Assembly: GCA_019694795.1 (NCBI GenBank)
Contig: JAIBBF010000011.1
Coordinates: forward strand, 1 to 64,000
DNA: 64,000 nucleotides
Direction: 5' to 3'
Origin: Flavobacteriales bacterium
GTDB lineage: Bacteria > Bacteroidota > Bacteroidia > Flavobacteriales_D > UBA2798
Below, piece by piece: positions 51,701 through 59,172 of this stretch. The translations under genes and the position numbers were made by a program. Position 1 is the first letter of the stretch, and every line of letters starts with the position of its first letter. The notes beneath the pieces are model-generated. The model searched no databases. It was given only the letters and a program-made list of their open reading frames with translations, and was not told the origin of the DNA.

Positions 51701-52220
51701 TTTCATTCAACTCATCCACCGAATAATTTCCGGACAAGTTGATATTCATAATCGGGAATTCAGAAAAATTCATTTCAAACACATTCGGTTCAGCAGGTAG
51801 ATCAGTTGGAAAATCCTTATCACCACGTGCTTTATCTACAGCGTCTTTTACTTTGCGTAATCCCTGTTCCGGAGTAACATCAAAATTGAATTCTACAATG
51901 GTTGTTGAATAACCGAAAATACAGGTTGATTTAATTTTATCTACACCCGTAATGGTATTTAATTCCTTTTCAATTTTACGGGTGATTTTATCTTCAATCA
52001 CTTTCGGTCCCGCACCCGGATAAGCTACTCCAACATAAATTGTTGGAATATTCATTTCCGGAAATGCTTCTTTAGGCATACCCACATAAGCGCTTAATCC
52101 TGCAAAAACAATCATTACCGTAATGAGTAATACAGTTTTTACATTATCAATGGCCCAATTGGTAATGCCGAAACTCTTGAGGAGAAATCTCTCCTTTTCT
52201 TCTGGTTGTTGGCTTGACAT
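48714..52220 (-). CDS. RND efflux permease, HAE-1/AcrB family
   Basis: The proton-driven inner-membrane pump of a tripartite efflux system. A 1168-residue protein with the usual duplication. The first half has an N-terminal segment TVLLITVMIVFAGLSAYV, the periplasmic porter loop (MPKEAFPEMNIPTIYVG), and a TM4-like segment with acidic core residues (ALGMLVDNGIVVIENIYR). The second half repeats this (ISLAGVVVNNAIVLIDY). Between the halves are about two extra hydrophobic segments (NVAITFGLGLLLAIAGKLTL and FTYAVMVLLNHFLL), which account for a length above the usual 1040. Substrates unknown; metals are less likely given the lack of Met-rich clusters. It is 21 bases after the adaptor gene. Confidence 0.93.
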   Translation of the reverse strand: MSSQQPEEKERFLLKSFGITNWAIDNVKTVLLITVMIVFAGLSAYVGMPKEAFPEMNIPTIYVGVAYPGAGPKVIEDKITRKIEKELNTITGVDKIKSTCIFGYSTTIVEFNFDVTPEQGLRKVKDAVDKARGDKDFPTDLPAEPNVFEMNFSEFPIMNINLSGNYSVDELNEIGEYLEEEIEKIDEISKVEIRGVQKKEVRVEIDKYEAESRMVSFGDIEQAISSENMTMSAGEVKMGGVARNVRIEGEFGNLEQIRNIIVKRDHFNIIRLRDVAKVSFGDEDTSSYARQNRQPVVMLDVIKRSGTNLLDASDKIFRTVSDAKALGRIPSDVSITYTNDQSFKTRDQVSNLENSIIFGVILVVLVLQLFLGLRSAIFVGVAIPLSMFLSFLILSVMGITLNIMVLFSLVLALGMLVDNGIVVIENIYRLSGEGYKMYDAVKYGVGEIALPIISSTATTVAAFIPLAMWPGLMGEFMQYLPITLMIVLSSSLFVALVVNPALAIMLMKTEETRPNFTKQMRNVAITFGLGLLLAIAGKLTLGNLLFTYAVMVLLNHFLLDPATDLMQNKLLPALERFYKNFLLMALVKRPRLIFFSTVAMLFVSFFMVGLFTPKVLFFPENEPAYVNVFIEMPVGTDISRTNEITLQAEAILDSTLSKYKDVYMVSDKQLGDTVVKDTFRLVSSMIAQVGEGTSDPMEGPAMGNTPNKARITISFAEAPYRKGHKTSDIMKEMDKALDGRFPADVRIVVGKDAAGPPQQPPINIELVGDDYDSLIVEAEKMKDFLAGQKVEGVDELKLDVETGKPELPIEVDREIARRMDLSTAQIAMAIRTALFGKDISTYKIGDEDYDINLRYNDAERHHLDALLDQKITFRDMLSGQLVQIPIRTVIKDPVKKSSYSSVKHKNLDKVVTVFSNVSEGFNPNEVVNNLKEKLKGYKVGNNVSWKFTGQQEDQAKEMAFLSNALLIAVFLVFLIIVAQFNSISSPAIIMTSVILSLIGVLLGLVIFQMDFVIIMTMIGIISLAGVVVNNAIVLIDYTVLLINRRREELKTPEDENLPMDEVIKAIAEAGGTRLRPVLLTAITTLLGLIPLAMGININFVTLYSEYNPQFFIGGDNVMFFGPLSWTVIFGLSFATFLTLVIVPIVFLLFYRTKVKIYKRTKWKLLKTY

Positions 52221-52241
52221 ATTCTAGTTTTTTTGGACCAA

Positions 52242-53318
52242 TTATTTTTTAATTTTTACTTCCATTCCCTGCTTCACACCGCGTGCTCCTTCTACCACCA
52301 CTTTATCACCATCCGCAACACGATCACGGGCTGTTTCTAAGGGATAAATAACCGTTCTGAAATCATCGGATGGACCTGTTTCAACATCTACCTTTTTTAC
52401 GATGTTTTTCTTGTCCTCATTGCGTACTACATAAACATAGTTAACACCGGCCGACGATTGCAACACAGACCCTGTAGGAACTGTAATAACACTGTCGATC
52501 ACTTCGTGTTTAATACGTAAAACAGTGACCATATTCGGCAACAACATTTCATTGTTGTTATCTACGTCAACCTGAATTTTAAACGTACGGTTGCTGGGAT
52601 TAATGAATTTACCGGTACGAACAATGGGTGCATTTTTTATTACGGTGTCGATAGAACGAATGTAAACGTCCACCAATTTATTTTTACTGACCGATTTCAA
52701 ATAGGATTCCATTACATCCGCTTCGATGTGAACCTTGTTCAAATTAATTAAACGAATAACCGCCATGCCGGGAGCAGCCATTTCTCCAACTTTCGGAAAA
52801 ATATCATCCACAACTCCGTCAAATGGAGCCGTAATAACACTCATGCTACGTTGTGCTTCCAGTGTTTGTAAGGTTTGCTCCAAACGTTCTTTATTGTTTT
52901 TCGCTTGTTGGTATTGCAACTCGGAACCAATGTTTTGATCATGCAGATTTTTCTGCTTTTCAAAAACAAAATTGGCGAGCTCTAAACTTTTCTTTACTTC
53001 TTCGATGTTTTTTGAAATCACATCGGAGTCGAGAATGACTAAAGTTTGACCGGCACCAACTTTCTGTCCCTTTTCTACTACAATCTGACGGATGAGTCCG
53101 CCGGTTTCTGCAGTAACGTTGGCAATTTTATCGGCCTGTACAGTACCTTGAATTTCGATGTAATGCTGAAAATCGCCGTGCGCAGCGGTTTCGGTGGTAA
53201 CAATCGGGAGATTATTTGCAAGACTATCTTTCTTATCTCCTTCTTGTTTTTCTTCTTTTGTGCCGCAGGACTGCAATGCTGTTGTTGCAATTAGGGCTGC
53301 AATAAAAATGCGTTTCAT
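52242..53318 (-). CDS. RND efflux periplasmic adaptor (membrane fusion protein), lipoprotein
   Basis: Bridges the permease and the TolC-type channel. The signal is lipoprotein-like (MKRIFIAALIATTALQSC, lipobox LQSC). The lipoyl half-domains are GTVQADKIANVTAETGGLIRQI and APFDGVVDDIFPKVGEM, with an alpha-helical hairpin between them (VKKSLELANFVFEKQKN). The start chosen is ATG at 53318, after an AGAAAAATG-like run; an upstream GTG would add 24 residues before the signal peptide. Length, 358 residues, is normal. It lies 22 bases after the tolC stop. Confidence 0.93.
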   Translation of the reverse strand: MKRIFIAALIATTALQSCGTKEEKQEGDKKDSLANNLPIVTTETAAHGDFQHYIEIQGTVQADKIANVTAETGGLIRQIVVEKGQKVGAGQTLVILDSDVISKNIEEVKKSLELANFVFEKQKNLHDQNIGSELQYQQAKNNKERLEQTLQTLEAQRSMSVITAPFDGVVDDIFPKVGEMAAPGMAVIRLINLNKVHIEADVMESYLKSVSKNKLVDVYIRSIDTVIKNAPIVRTGKFINPSNRTFKIQVDVDNNNEMLLPNMVTVLRIKHEVIDSVITVPTGSVLQSSAGVNYVYVVRNEDKKNIVKKVDVETGPSDDFRTVIYPLETARDRVADGDKVVVEGARGVKQGMEVKIKK

Positions 53319-53340
53319 TTTTCTTCTGGTTATGGGTTGG

Positions 53341-54693
53341 TTATTTGGTCGTGCTTGGTTGTGTTTTAGAGTTGATCTTATCGAGACCAACTTTTGCGCT
53401 TAATAAATTAAACAGCGCCGAAATATAATTTGCCTGCTGAGTGAGGTATTGGTTTTGAGCAGTGGTTAGCTCCATACTTGATGCAAGTCCCTGCTTATAT
53501 TTTATCAGCGTTTTATTCTGAATGCTTTCTGCAAGCGCAAGTGATTCTTTCTGTAATTTAAATGCATCTAATGATGTTACATATTCTGTTCTTGCGAGGT
53601 AGGATTGTATTTTTAATGCCTGATCGATTTCCTGCAAATTGATTTCCGATTTTTCCATTTCAATACGGGTCTGTGCAACTTTAGCATTGCGCATTCCGGA
53701 GCTGAAAATGGGAATCTGCATTTGAACACCCCAAAAAGTGGCTGGATACCATGGTTTATCCTTGAAAAAATCGAAGTCGTTACGGAAAGCCTGGTACTGG
53801 TGTGTAAAAAATGCATTTAATGAAGGATAATACTTCATTTTTTCATTTTGCATATTGAGTTCGTTCAACTTCACCTGGGTGGCCAGCATTTGATAATCGA
53901 CATTTCCCGACGGATCAAATCCTTCTAATGAAATCTGCTCTAATCCCACCGAACCGATGATTGCGTCGGTGTTCTCTCCAATAACCAATTCCTGTTCTAA
54001 AGGCATCCCCATTTGCAACTTCAAACTCATGATGGATGCATCCTTCATCAATTTGGCGCGCGATAATGCATTTTTAAGATTGGTAACCGTAAGTTGAATC
54101 TGATCCACATCTTGCGATTCAGTTAAACCGTTCTGAAAAACTGCTTTGGTTTCATTCAGCAATTTTTCCATCAGCGCAACTGTATTTTCTAATGTCTTTA
54201 CATTTTCATCTGCTACAACAGCCGTGTAATAGGCTTTTGAAATTTCTGCCTGTGCTTCACGTTGTGTGCGCTCCACATTTAAACGAGAAAGATTGGCCAG
54301 ATTCTTGGTGGCTTGTAATCCCACTAAATAAGAACCGTCGAAAAGCAATTGCGATGCTGTTACAGATCCGGTGACATTATAATCTGTACCGAATTTTAAT
54401 CCGATTAACTGATCGGCAGGTGCTGAGGGATTGAATGCATTGGCGGGGACAACCGTTGTAGGAAGATTCAGGTAATTCATGAACTGACCACTCGCATTGA
54501 TTTGCGGTAATCCGATGGCAAGAACTTCGCGAACTTTCTTTTCCGATTTTTCCATGTCGGCCTGACTCATCTTTACAGAATAATTGTTTTTCATTCCGTA
54601 ATCGAGCGCATCTTTTAAAGTCATGCTTTGTTGTCCGTATGCCGACAATGCAAATACACAACTCAGGGTCAGAATAAATTTGCTGGGTTTCAT
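53341..54693 (-). CDS. TolC family outer membrane efflux channel
   Basis: The outer membrane component of the efflux system. Signal peptide MKPSKFILTLSCVFALSAYG. The protein is duplicated, with two helical-hairpin units (SMTLKDALDYGMKNNYSVKMSQADMEK, and SLDAFKLQKESLALAESIQNK) and beta-barrel strands near YNVTGSVTASQLLFDGSYLVGL. Length is 450 residues. Its ATG overlaps the tetR stop (TAATG), so transcription starts upstream of tetR. It is followed by the adaptor and permease. Confidence 0.93.
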   Translation of the reverse strand: MKPSKFILTLSCVFALSAYGQQSMTLKDALDYGMKNNYSVKMSQADMEKSEKKVREVLAIGLPQINASGQFMNYLNLPTTVVPANAFNPSAPADQLIGLKFGTDYNVTGSVTASQLLFDGSYLVGLQATKNLANLSRLNVERTQREAQAEISKAYYTAVVADENVKTLENTVALMEKLLNETKAVFQNGLTESQDVDQIQLTVTNLKNALSRAKLMKDASIMSLKLQMGMPLEQELVIGENTDAIIGSVGLEQISLEGFDPSGNVDYQMLATQVKLNELNMQNEKMKYYPSLNAFFTHQYQAFRNDFDFFKDKPWYPATFWGVQMQIPIFSSGMRNAKVAQTRIEMEKSEINLQEIDQALKIQSYLARTEYVTSLDAFKLQKESLALAESIQNKTLIKYKQGLASSMELTTAQNQYLTQQANYISALFNLLSAKVGLDKINSKTQPSTTK

Positions 54694-55325
54694 TAGTGGG
54701 AGAGCTTTATGATTTGGTCGTTTTTGAGTTTCTGTTTTAATAATTCAATTCCTTTTTCATTGGCAATTCCGTGAATATGATAGGTCATCATTTCGCGAAA
54801 CACATCACCAAAGTGAAATAAAGAAGGAGGGAATAATTCACCGTCGAATACAATATCAATTCTTGAAATATGAATGCGGGTCATGATTTCCGGATTGAGG
54901 TCTTTCCGGTAATATCCCTCCCGAATTCCTCGTTTGAGATTTGCCAGTACGGTGCGGTATGCGGTGTTCTTTTTGTAATTGCTGAACACTTCCCATGCCT
55001 CCGGATAATATTTTTCAAGATCGAAGTGAATAGAAGGATGCACGGCACTCACCTTTTCACCAATGTGATGTGTAATGCGCAATAACTCCTCAATGGCAGA
55101 ATCACTTTCAGCAGCAAATTTTTCCACCATTTCATGATCCGAGTCGCACTCAAATTGCAGGACTTTCGTAACGAGATCTGCTTTATCGGTAACATACTTA
55201 TAAAGCGTCTTTTTCGAAATCTTCAATTCGCGCGAAACATCGTCCATTGTCATGCTCTTAATTCCATAACGCATAAAAATGCGCAGAACCTGTTCAAGCA
55301 TTTCTTTGTCCATTTTTTCCATCAT
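54693..55325 (-). CDS. TetR family transcriptional regulator of the efflux operon
   Basis: The N-terminal helix-turn-helix is about residues 5-50 (MLEQVLRIFMRYGIKSMTMD, then VSRELKISKKTLYKYVTDK), typical of TetR proteins. The C-terminal domain (about 55-210) is helical and variable, so the ligand is unknown. I chose the start ATG at 55325; a GTG nine codons upstream overlaps the promoter box. Its promoter carries an inverted repeat over the -33 element, so the regulator probably represses its own operon, tetR-tolC-adaptor-permease. Confidence 0.9.
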   Translation of the reverse strand: MMEKMDKEMLEQVLRIFMRYGIKSMTMDDVSRELKISKKTLYKYVTDKADLVTKVLQFECDSDHEMVEKFAAESDSAIEELLRITHHIGEKVSAVHPSIHFDLEKYYPEAWEVFSNYKKNTAYRTVLANLKRGIREGYYRKDLNPEIMTRIHISRIDIVFDGELFPPSLFHFGDVFREMMTYHIHGIANEKGIELLKQKLKNDQIIKLSH

Positions 55326-55351
55326 CTCTGTTCTGTTTTTTATTCCGGCCA

Positions 55352-55384
55352 CAAATGTATAAACACAGAAACATAAGAAACAAA
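55352..55384 (-). promoter_or_regulatory. Promoter of the efflux operon
   Basis: On the minus strand TTTG (55384-55381), a 21-base spacer and TACATTTG (55359-55352), an exact TAnnTTTG match. The tetR ATG at 55325 lies 26 bases downstream. Confidence 0.6.
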
Positions 55385-55403
55385 TTTTATGTGTAAATGT
55401 TTC
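55368..55403. promoter_or_regulatory. Candidate TetR operator over the -33 element
   Basis: Nested inverted repeats: ACATAA-N10-TTATGT (55371-55392) inside GAAACAT-N22-ATGTTTC (55368-55403). Their centre falls on the -33 TTTG of the efflux promoter, the place where a repressor would block polymerase. Confidence 0.4.
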
Positions 55404-55587
55404 CAGTGTTTTTTCGGTTTCCTACAAAATCCTGTTTATCAACGTTTTAATATATATGAATTTTACAGTATATTCTTTAGACGAAGAAGTCGGGGCAATA
55501 TTTTAAGGTTCCGGCACATTTTTACAAAACAAGTAGAAAAGCCTGAGGGAGAATTTTCGTTTTTTTGCAGTCCAAATACATTCAACC

Positions 55588-57021
55588 GTGAAAAGAACCA
55601 AAATCAAGGACCTGCTTCAAATGGAGCCGGGCAATCAGGAAGTTGTTGCTAAGGGATGGGTTAAAACCTTCCGTAACAATCAGTTTTTATCGCTTAATGA
55701 TGGTTCTACCTTGAATAATATTCAAGCCGTTATTGATTTTGAAAATACTCCGGAGTCGGAATTAAAGCGGTTAACCACCGGTGCTGCTGTTTCGGTTAAA
55801 GGGATGTTGATTGCTTCACAGGGTAAGGGTCAAAAAGTAGAATTAAAAGTTTCTTCTTTTGAAATTCTTGGTGATAGTGATGCAGAAAAATTTCCGCTTC
55901 AACCTAAAAAACATTCGCTCGAATTTCTCCGTGAAATTGCACACCTGCGTTTTCGCACCAATACCTTTAGTGCAGTATTCCGTGTTCGTCACGCTTTAGC
56001 ATTCGCCATTCACAAATTTTTTAATGATAAAGGATTTGTCTATTTGCACACTCCGGTGATAACAGCTTCCGATGCAGAAGGTGCCGGAGAAATGTTTCGT
56101 ATTTCTACCCTGGATCCAAAAAATCCGCCACTCACCGAAAACGGTGATATCGATTTTACGCAGGATTTTTTCGGTCGACAAGCCAACCTCACAGTATCGG
56201 GTCAACTCGAAGCTGAACTCGGGGCCATGGCTTTAAGTGAGGTGTATACCTTCGGACCCACCTTCCGTGCAGAAAATTCCAACACCACGCGTCACCTCGC
56301 CGAATTCTGGATGATTGAACCTGAAGTTGCATTCAATGATTTAAACGATAACATGGACTTAGCAGAAGACCTGCTGAAATATGTGATTCGCTATGCGATG
56401 GAACATTGTGCCGAAGACCTTGAGTTTTTGCGTACGCGTTTGCTGGAAGAAGAAAAACAAAAACCACAGAACGAACGTTCGGAAATGGACCTGGTACAAA
56501 AACTGAATTTCTGTCTCGAAAACAATTTCGAACGACTCACCTACACCGAGGCGATTCAGATTTTGATGGATAGTCCGAATAACAAAAAGAAAAAATTCCA
56601 GTATCCCGTAAGCGGATGGGGAACCGATTTGCAGAGTGAACACGAACGTTACCTGGTAGAAAAACATTTTAAAAAACCGGTTATACTCACCGATTATCCC
56701 AAACACATCAAGGCCTTTTATATGCGCATGAATGAGGATGGAAAAACGGTTCGTGCCATGGATATTTTATTCCCGGGTATTGGAGAAATTGTTGGTGGAT
56801 CACAACGTGAAGAGCGTCTTTCTATACTGGAAGAACGCATGAAAGAAATGCATATTCCCACCGAAGAAATGTATTGGTACCTCGATACCCGCCGGTTCGG
56901 AACTGTTCCGCATGCAGGATTTGGATTGGGATTTGAACGTTTGGTATTGTTTGTAACGGGAATGACGAATATTCGCGATGTAATACCTTTTCCCCGTACA
57001 CCCAAGAACTGCGAGTTTTAA
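55588..57021 (+). CDS. asnS: Asparagine--tRNA ligase (GTG start)
   Basis: Charges tRNA-Asn. The N-terminal OB-fold anticodon-binding domain is visible (about 17-105: [21 protein letters not shown]). The catalytic class II core has [19 protein letters not shown] and motif 2 (about 225-245: [20 protein letters not shown]). Motif 3 reads [16 protein letters not shown]. It ends with [10 protein letters not shown], typical of AsnRS/AspRS. Length, 477 residues. The start is GTG at 55588; no closer ATG exists. It is divergent from the efflux operon. Confidence 0.94.
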   Translation: MKRTKIKDLLQMEPGNQEVVAKGWVKTFRNNQFLSLNDGSTLNNIQAVIDFENTPESELKRLTTGAAVSVKGMLIASQGKGQKVELKVSSFEILGDSDAEKFPLQPKKHSLEFLREIAHLRFRTNTFSAVFRVRHALAFAIHKFFNDKGFVYLHTPVITASDAEGAGEMFRISTLDPKNPPLTENGDIDFTQDFFGRQANLTVSGQLEAELGAMALSEVYTFGPTFRAENSNTTRHLAEFWMIEPEVAFNDLNDNMDLAEDLLKYVIRYAMEHCAEDLEFLRTRLLEEEKQKPQNERSEMDLVQKLNFCLENNFERLTYTEAIQILMDSPNNKKKKFQYPVSGWGTDLQSEHERYLVEKHFKKPVILTDYPKHIKAFYMRMNEDGKTVRAMDILFPGIGEIVGGSQREERLSILEERMKEMHIPTEEMYWYLDTRRFGTVPHAGFGLGFERLVLFVTGMTNIRDVIPFPRTPKNCEF

Positions 57022-57071
57022 TCTTAAATTTTCTACTGATGATTTTCATCTTTCTTATGGGATGAATTCAT

Positions 57072-57079
57072 TATATTTA
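57072..57079 (+). promoter_or_regulatory. Possible -7 box directly before rpoN
   Basis: TATATTTA differs from TAnnTTTG only in the last base and ends 4 bases before the rpoN ATG at 57084. If used, the rpoN transcript would have no room for a ribosome binding site. Confidence 0.35.
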
Positions 57080-57083
57080 CATC

Positions 57084-58541
57084 ATGCTCAAGCAGTCCTT
57101 ACAACAAAAACTCCTACAAAAGCTATCTCCGCAACAGATTCAGCTCATGAAATTGTTGCAGGTACCAACCGCTGAGCTGGAGCAACGGATTAAGGAAGAA
57201 GTCGAAATCAATCCCGCTCTGGAAGAAGGGGCATCGGATGATGAGAAGGAGCGTGATGATGATTTTTCTGAAAACGATGAATACGGTGATGATGATGAAA
57301 GCAGAAATGATTTCGACATCAACGATTATCTCGACGACGATATGCCCTCGTATAAAACACAGGCCAACAATCGCGGTGCGGATGACGATGACGATAAGTT
57401 CATGCCCATTTCATCCGGAGATTCCTTTCAGGAAGTATTGATCAGCCAGGTAAGCTTGCGTCTGCTTAACGAAAAGCAAAAACAAATTGCGACTTATATT
57501 ATTGGTAATCTCGACGACTCCGGTTATTTGCGTCGCGAAACCGAAAACATTGTGGATGATTTAGCCTTTTCCTTAAATATTTCCTCCACACAAGAAGAAG
57601 TAGAAAAAATATTAGCCGTAATTCAGGAATTAGATCCTCCGGGTATTGGAGCACGCACATTGCAGGAATGTTTATTGTTGCAATTGCACAGAAAGGAAAT
57701 CGACAGTCTCGCCGTTGAAAATGCCATTGATATTTTACACGAATGTTTCGATGAATTTACGCGCAAGCATTACGATAAGATTCAGAAAAAACTGAATCTC
57801 GATGACGAACAACTGAAAGCCGCCATTGATGAAATCATTCACCTGAATCCGAAACCTGGAAATTCCGCCAAAGATTCTTCAAAAGGAAATGTACAAGCCA
57901 TCATTCCCGATTTTCTTTTGAATGAAGAAAACGGAAAACTTGAACTGACATTAAACTCGCGCAATGCTCCGCAACTTCGCATATCGAAAGATTACGAAGA
58001 AATGCTGCGTGCCTATGCCGAAAATAAAAACGATAAAAAGAATAAAGACGCCGTTCAATTTGTACGCCAACGCATCGACGCCGCCAAATGGTTTATCGAT
58101 GCGATTCGTCAACGCCAGCAAACCCTGTTAATGGTCATGAATGCCATTATGGAATACCAGAAAGAATATTTTCTGAGTGGCGACGAAACACAATTGCGTC
58201 CCATGATTCTGAAAGACATTGCCGATATGGTGGGCATGGATATTTCTACGGTATCACGTGTGGCCAACAGTAAATATGTGCAAACGCATTTTGGTACTTT
58301 TCTTTTAAAAACATTCTTCAGCGAATCCCTGAGCACCGATTCCGGTGAAGAGGTTTCGACCCGTGAAGTGAAAAAAATTCTGGAAGAAAGCATCGGTGGA
58401 GAAAACAAAAGAAAACCACTTACCGACGATGAACTGGCGGCCTTACTCAAAGAAAAAGGATACAACATTGCACGCAGAACAGTGGCTAAATACAGAGAGC
58501 AATTGAATATTCCCGTTGCACGACTAAGGAAAGAACTATAA
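57084..58541 (+). CDS. rpoN: RNA polymerase sigma-54 factor
   Basis: The alternative sigma factor that needs AAA+ activators. The N-terminal Region I activator-interacting helices read QKLLQKLSPQQIQLMKLLQVP, followed by an acidic Region II (about 50-115). The core-binding domain (about 115-300) includes DLDDSG-like NLDDSGYLRRE and GARTLQECLLLQL. The HTH region is RPMILKDIADMVGMDISTVSRVANSK. The RpoN box is ARRTVAKYREQLNIP near the C-terminus. Length, 485 residues, is normal. No sigma-54 activator is in the window. Confidence 0.94.
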   Translation: MLKQSLQQKLLQKLSPQQIQLMKLLQVPTAELEQRIKEEVEINPALEEGASDDEKERDDDFSENDEYGDDDESRNDFDINDYLDDDMPSYKTQANNRGADDDDDKFMPISSGDSFQEVLISQVSLRLLNEKQKQIATYIIGNLDDSGYLRRETENIVDDLAFSLNISSTQEEVEKILAVIQELDPPGIGARTLQECLLLQLHRKEIDSLAVENAIDILHECFDEFTRKHYDKIQKKLNLDDEQLKAAIDEIIHLNPKPGNSAKDSSKGNVQAIIPDFLLNEENGKLELTLNSRNAPQLRISKDYEEMLRAYAENKNDKKNKDAVQFVRQRIDAAKWFIDAIRQRQQTLLMVMNAIMEYQKEYFLSGDETQLRPMILKDIADMVGMDISTVSRVANSKYVQTHFGTFLLKTFFSESLSTDSGEEVSTREVKKILEESIGGENKRKPLTDDELAALLKEKGYNIARRTVAKYREQLNIPVARLRKEL

Positions 58542-58543
58542 CC

Positions 58544-59170
58544 ATGTCGCGCCCCTACGCTCTTGCCATTTCTATTTTATTTCATCCGGTGTTTATGCCG
58601 ATTATTGCATTGTTTCTGATTTTTACTTCAGATTCCTACCTCAGCAATAACACCTCCGATGAAGCAAAAAACATTTTATATCTCTTTGTTTTTATTCTCA
58701 CCATTGTGATGCCGGGATTAAGCACTTTTATTTTGGTGAGAAATAAAATGGTATCGCACATTACGCTGCCGCTGCAAAAAGACAGAACCGCTCCTTATGC
58801 GATTACTATTTTTTATTATATTCTTCTCTATTACCTATTGCGAAAAATTCCCAATATTCCCGGTCCCATGCTCAGCGTGGTGTTGGGATCCATTGCAATG
58901 TTGCTGATTATTTTGGTAATTAATCCGCGTTTTCAAATCAGCGCACACATGGCCGGCATAGCGGGATTGTGCGGAATTTACATCGGACTCTCCACCTCAG
59001 ATATAATACTCGGCGATCTGTTCATCACCTGCCTTTTAATTATTGCTGCAGGATTTGTAGGAACAGCACGATTAAGCTTAGGCGCGCATCGTCCCTCCGA
59101 AATATATTCCGGCGCTCTCCTCGGATTTCTCTGCGAGTACCTGGTGATTCGGTATCACCTGTTTTTATAA
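58544..59170 (+). CDS. PAP2-like membrane phosphatase-related protein
   Basis: A 208-residue polytopic protein with about six membrane segments (ALAISILFHPVFMPIIALFL, YLFVFILTIVMPGLSTF). The phosphatase-like residues are KDRTAPY (motif 1, K and R), SAHMAGIAG (motif 2, SAH in place of SGH) and RLSLGAHRPSEIYSGALLG (motif 3, R, H and the SGALLG run). These match the PAP2 signature in layout, so it may dephosphorylate a lipid or undecaprenyl diphosphate. It follows rpoN after 2 bases and is probably cotranscribed. It stops 2 bases before a convergent CHAT gene. Confidence 0.82.
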   Translation: MSRPYALAISILFHPVFMPIIALFLIFTSDSYLSNNTSDEAKNILYLFVFILTIVMPGLSTFILVRNKMVSHITLPLQKDRTAPYAITIFYYILLYYLLRKIPNIPGPMLSVVLGSIAMLLIILVINPRFQISAHMAGIAGLCGIYIGLSTSDIILGDLFITCLLIIAAGFVGTARLSLGAHRPSEIYSGALLGFLCEYLVIRYHLFL

Positions 59171-59172
59171 AA

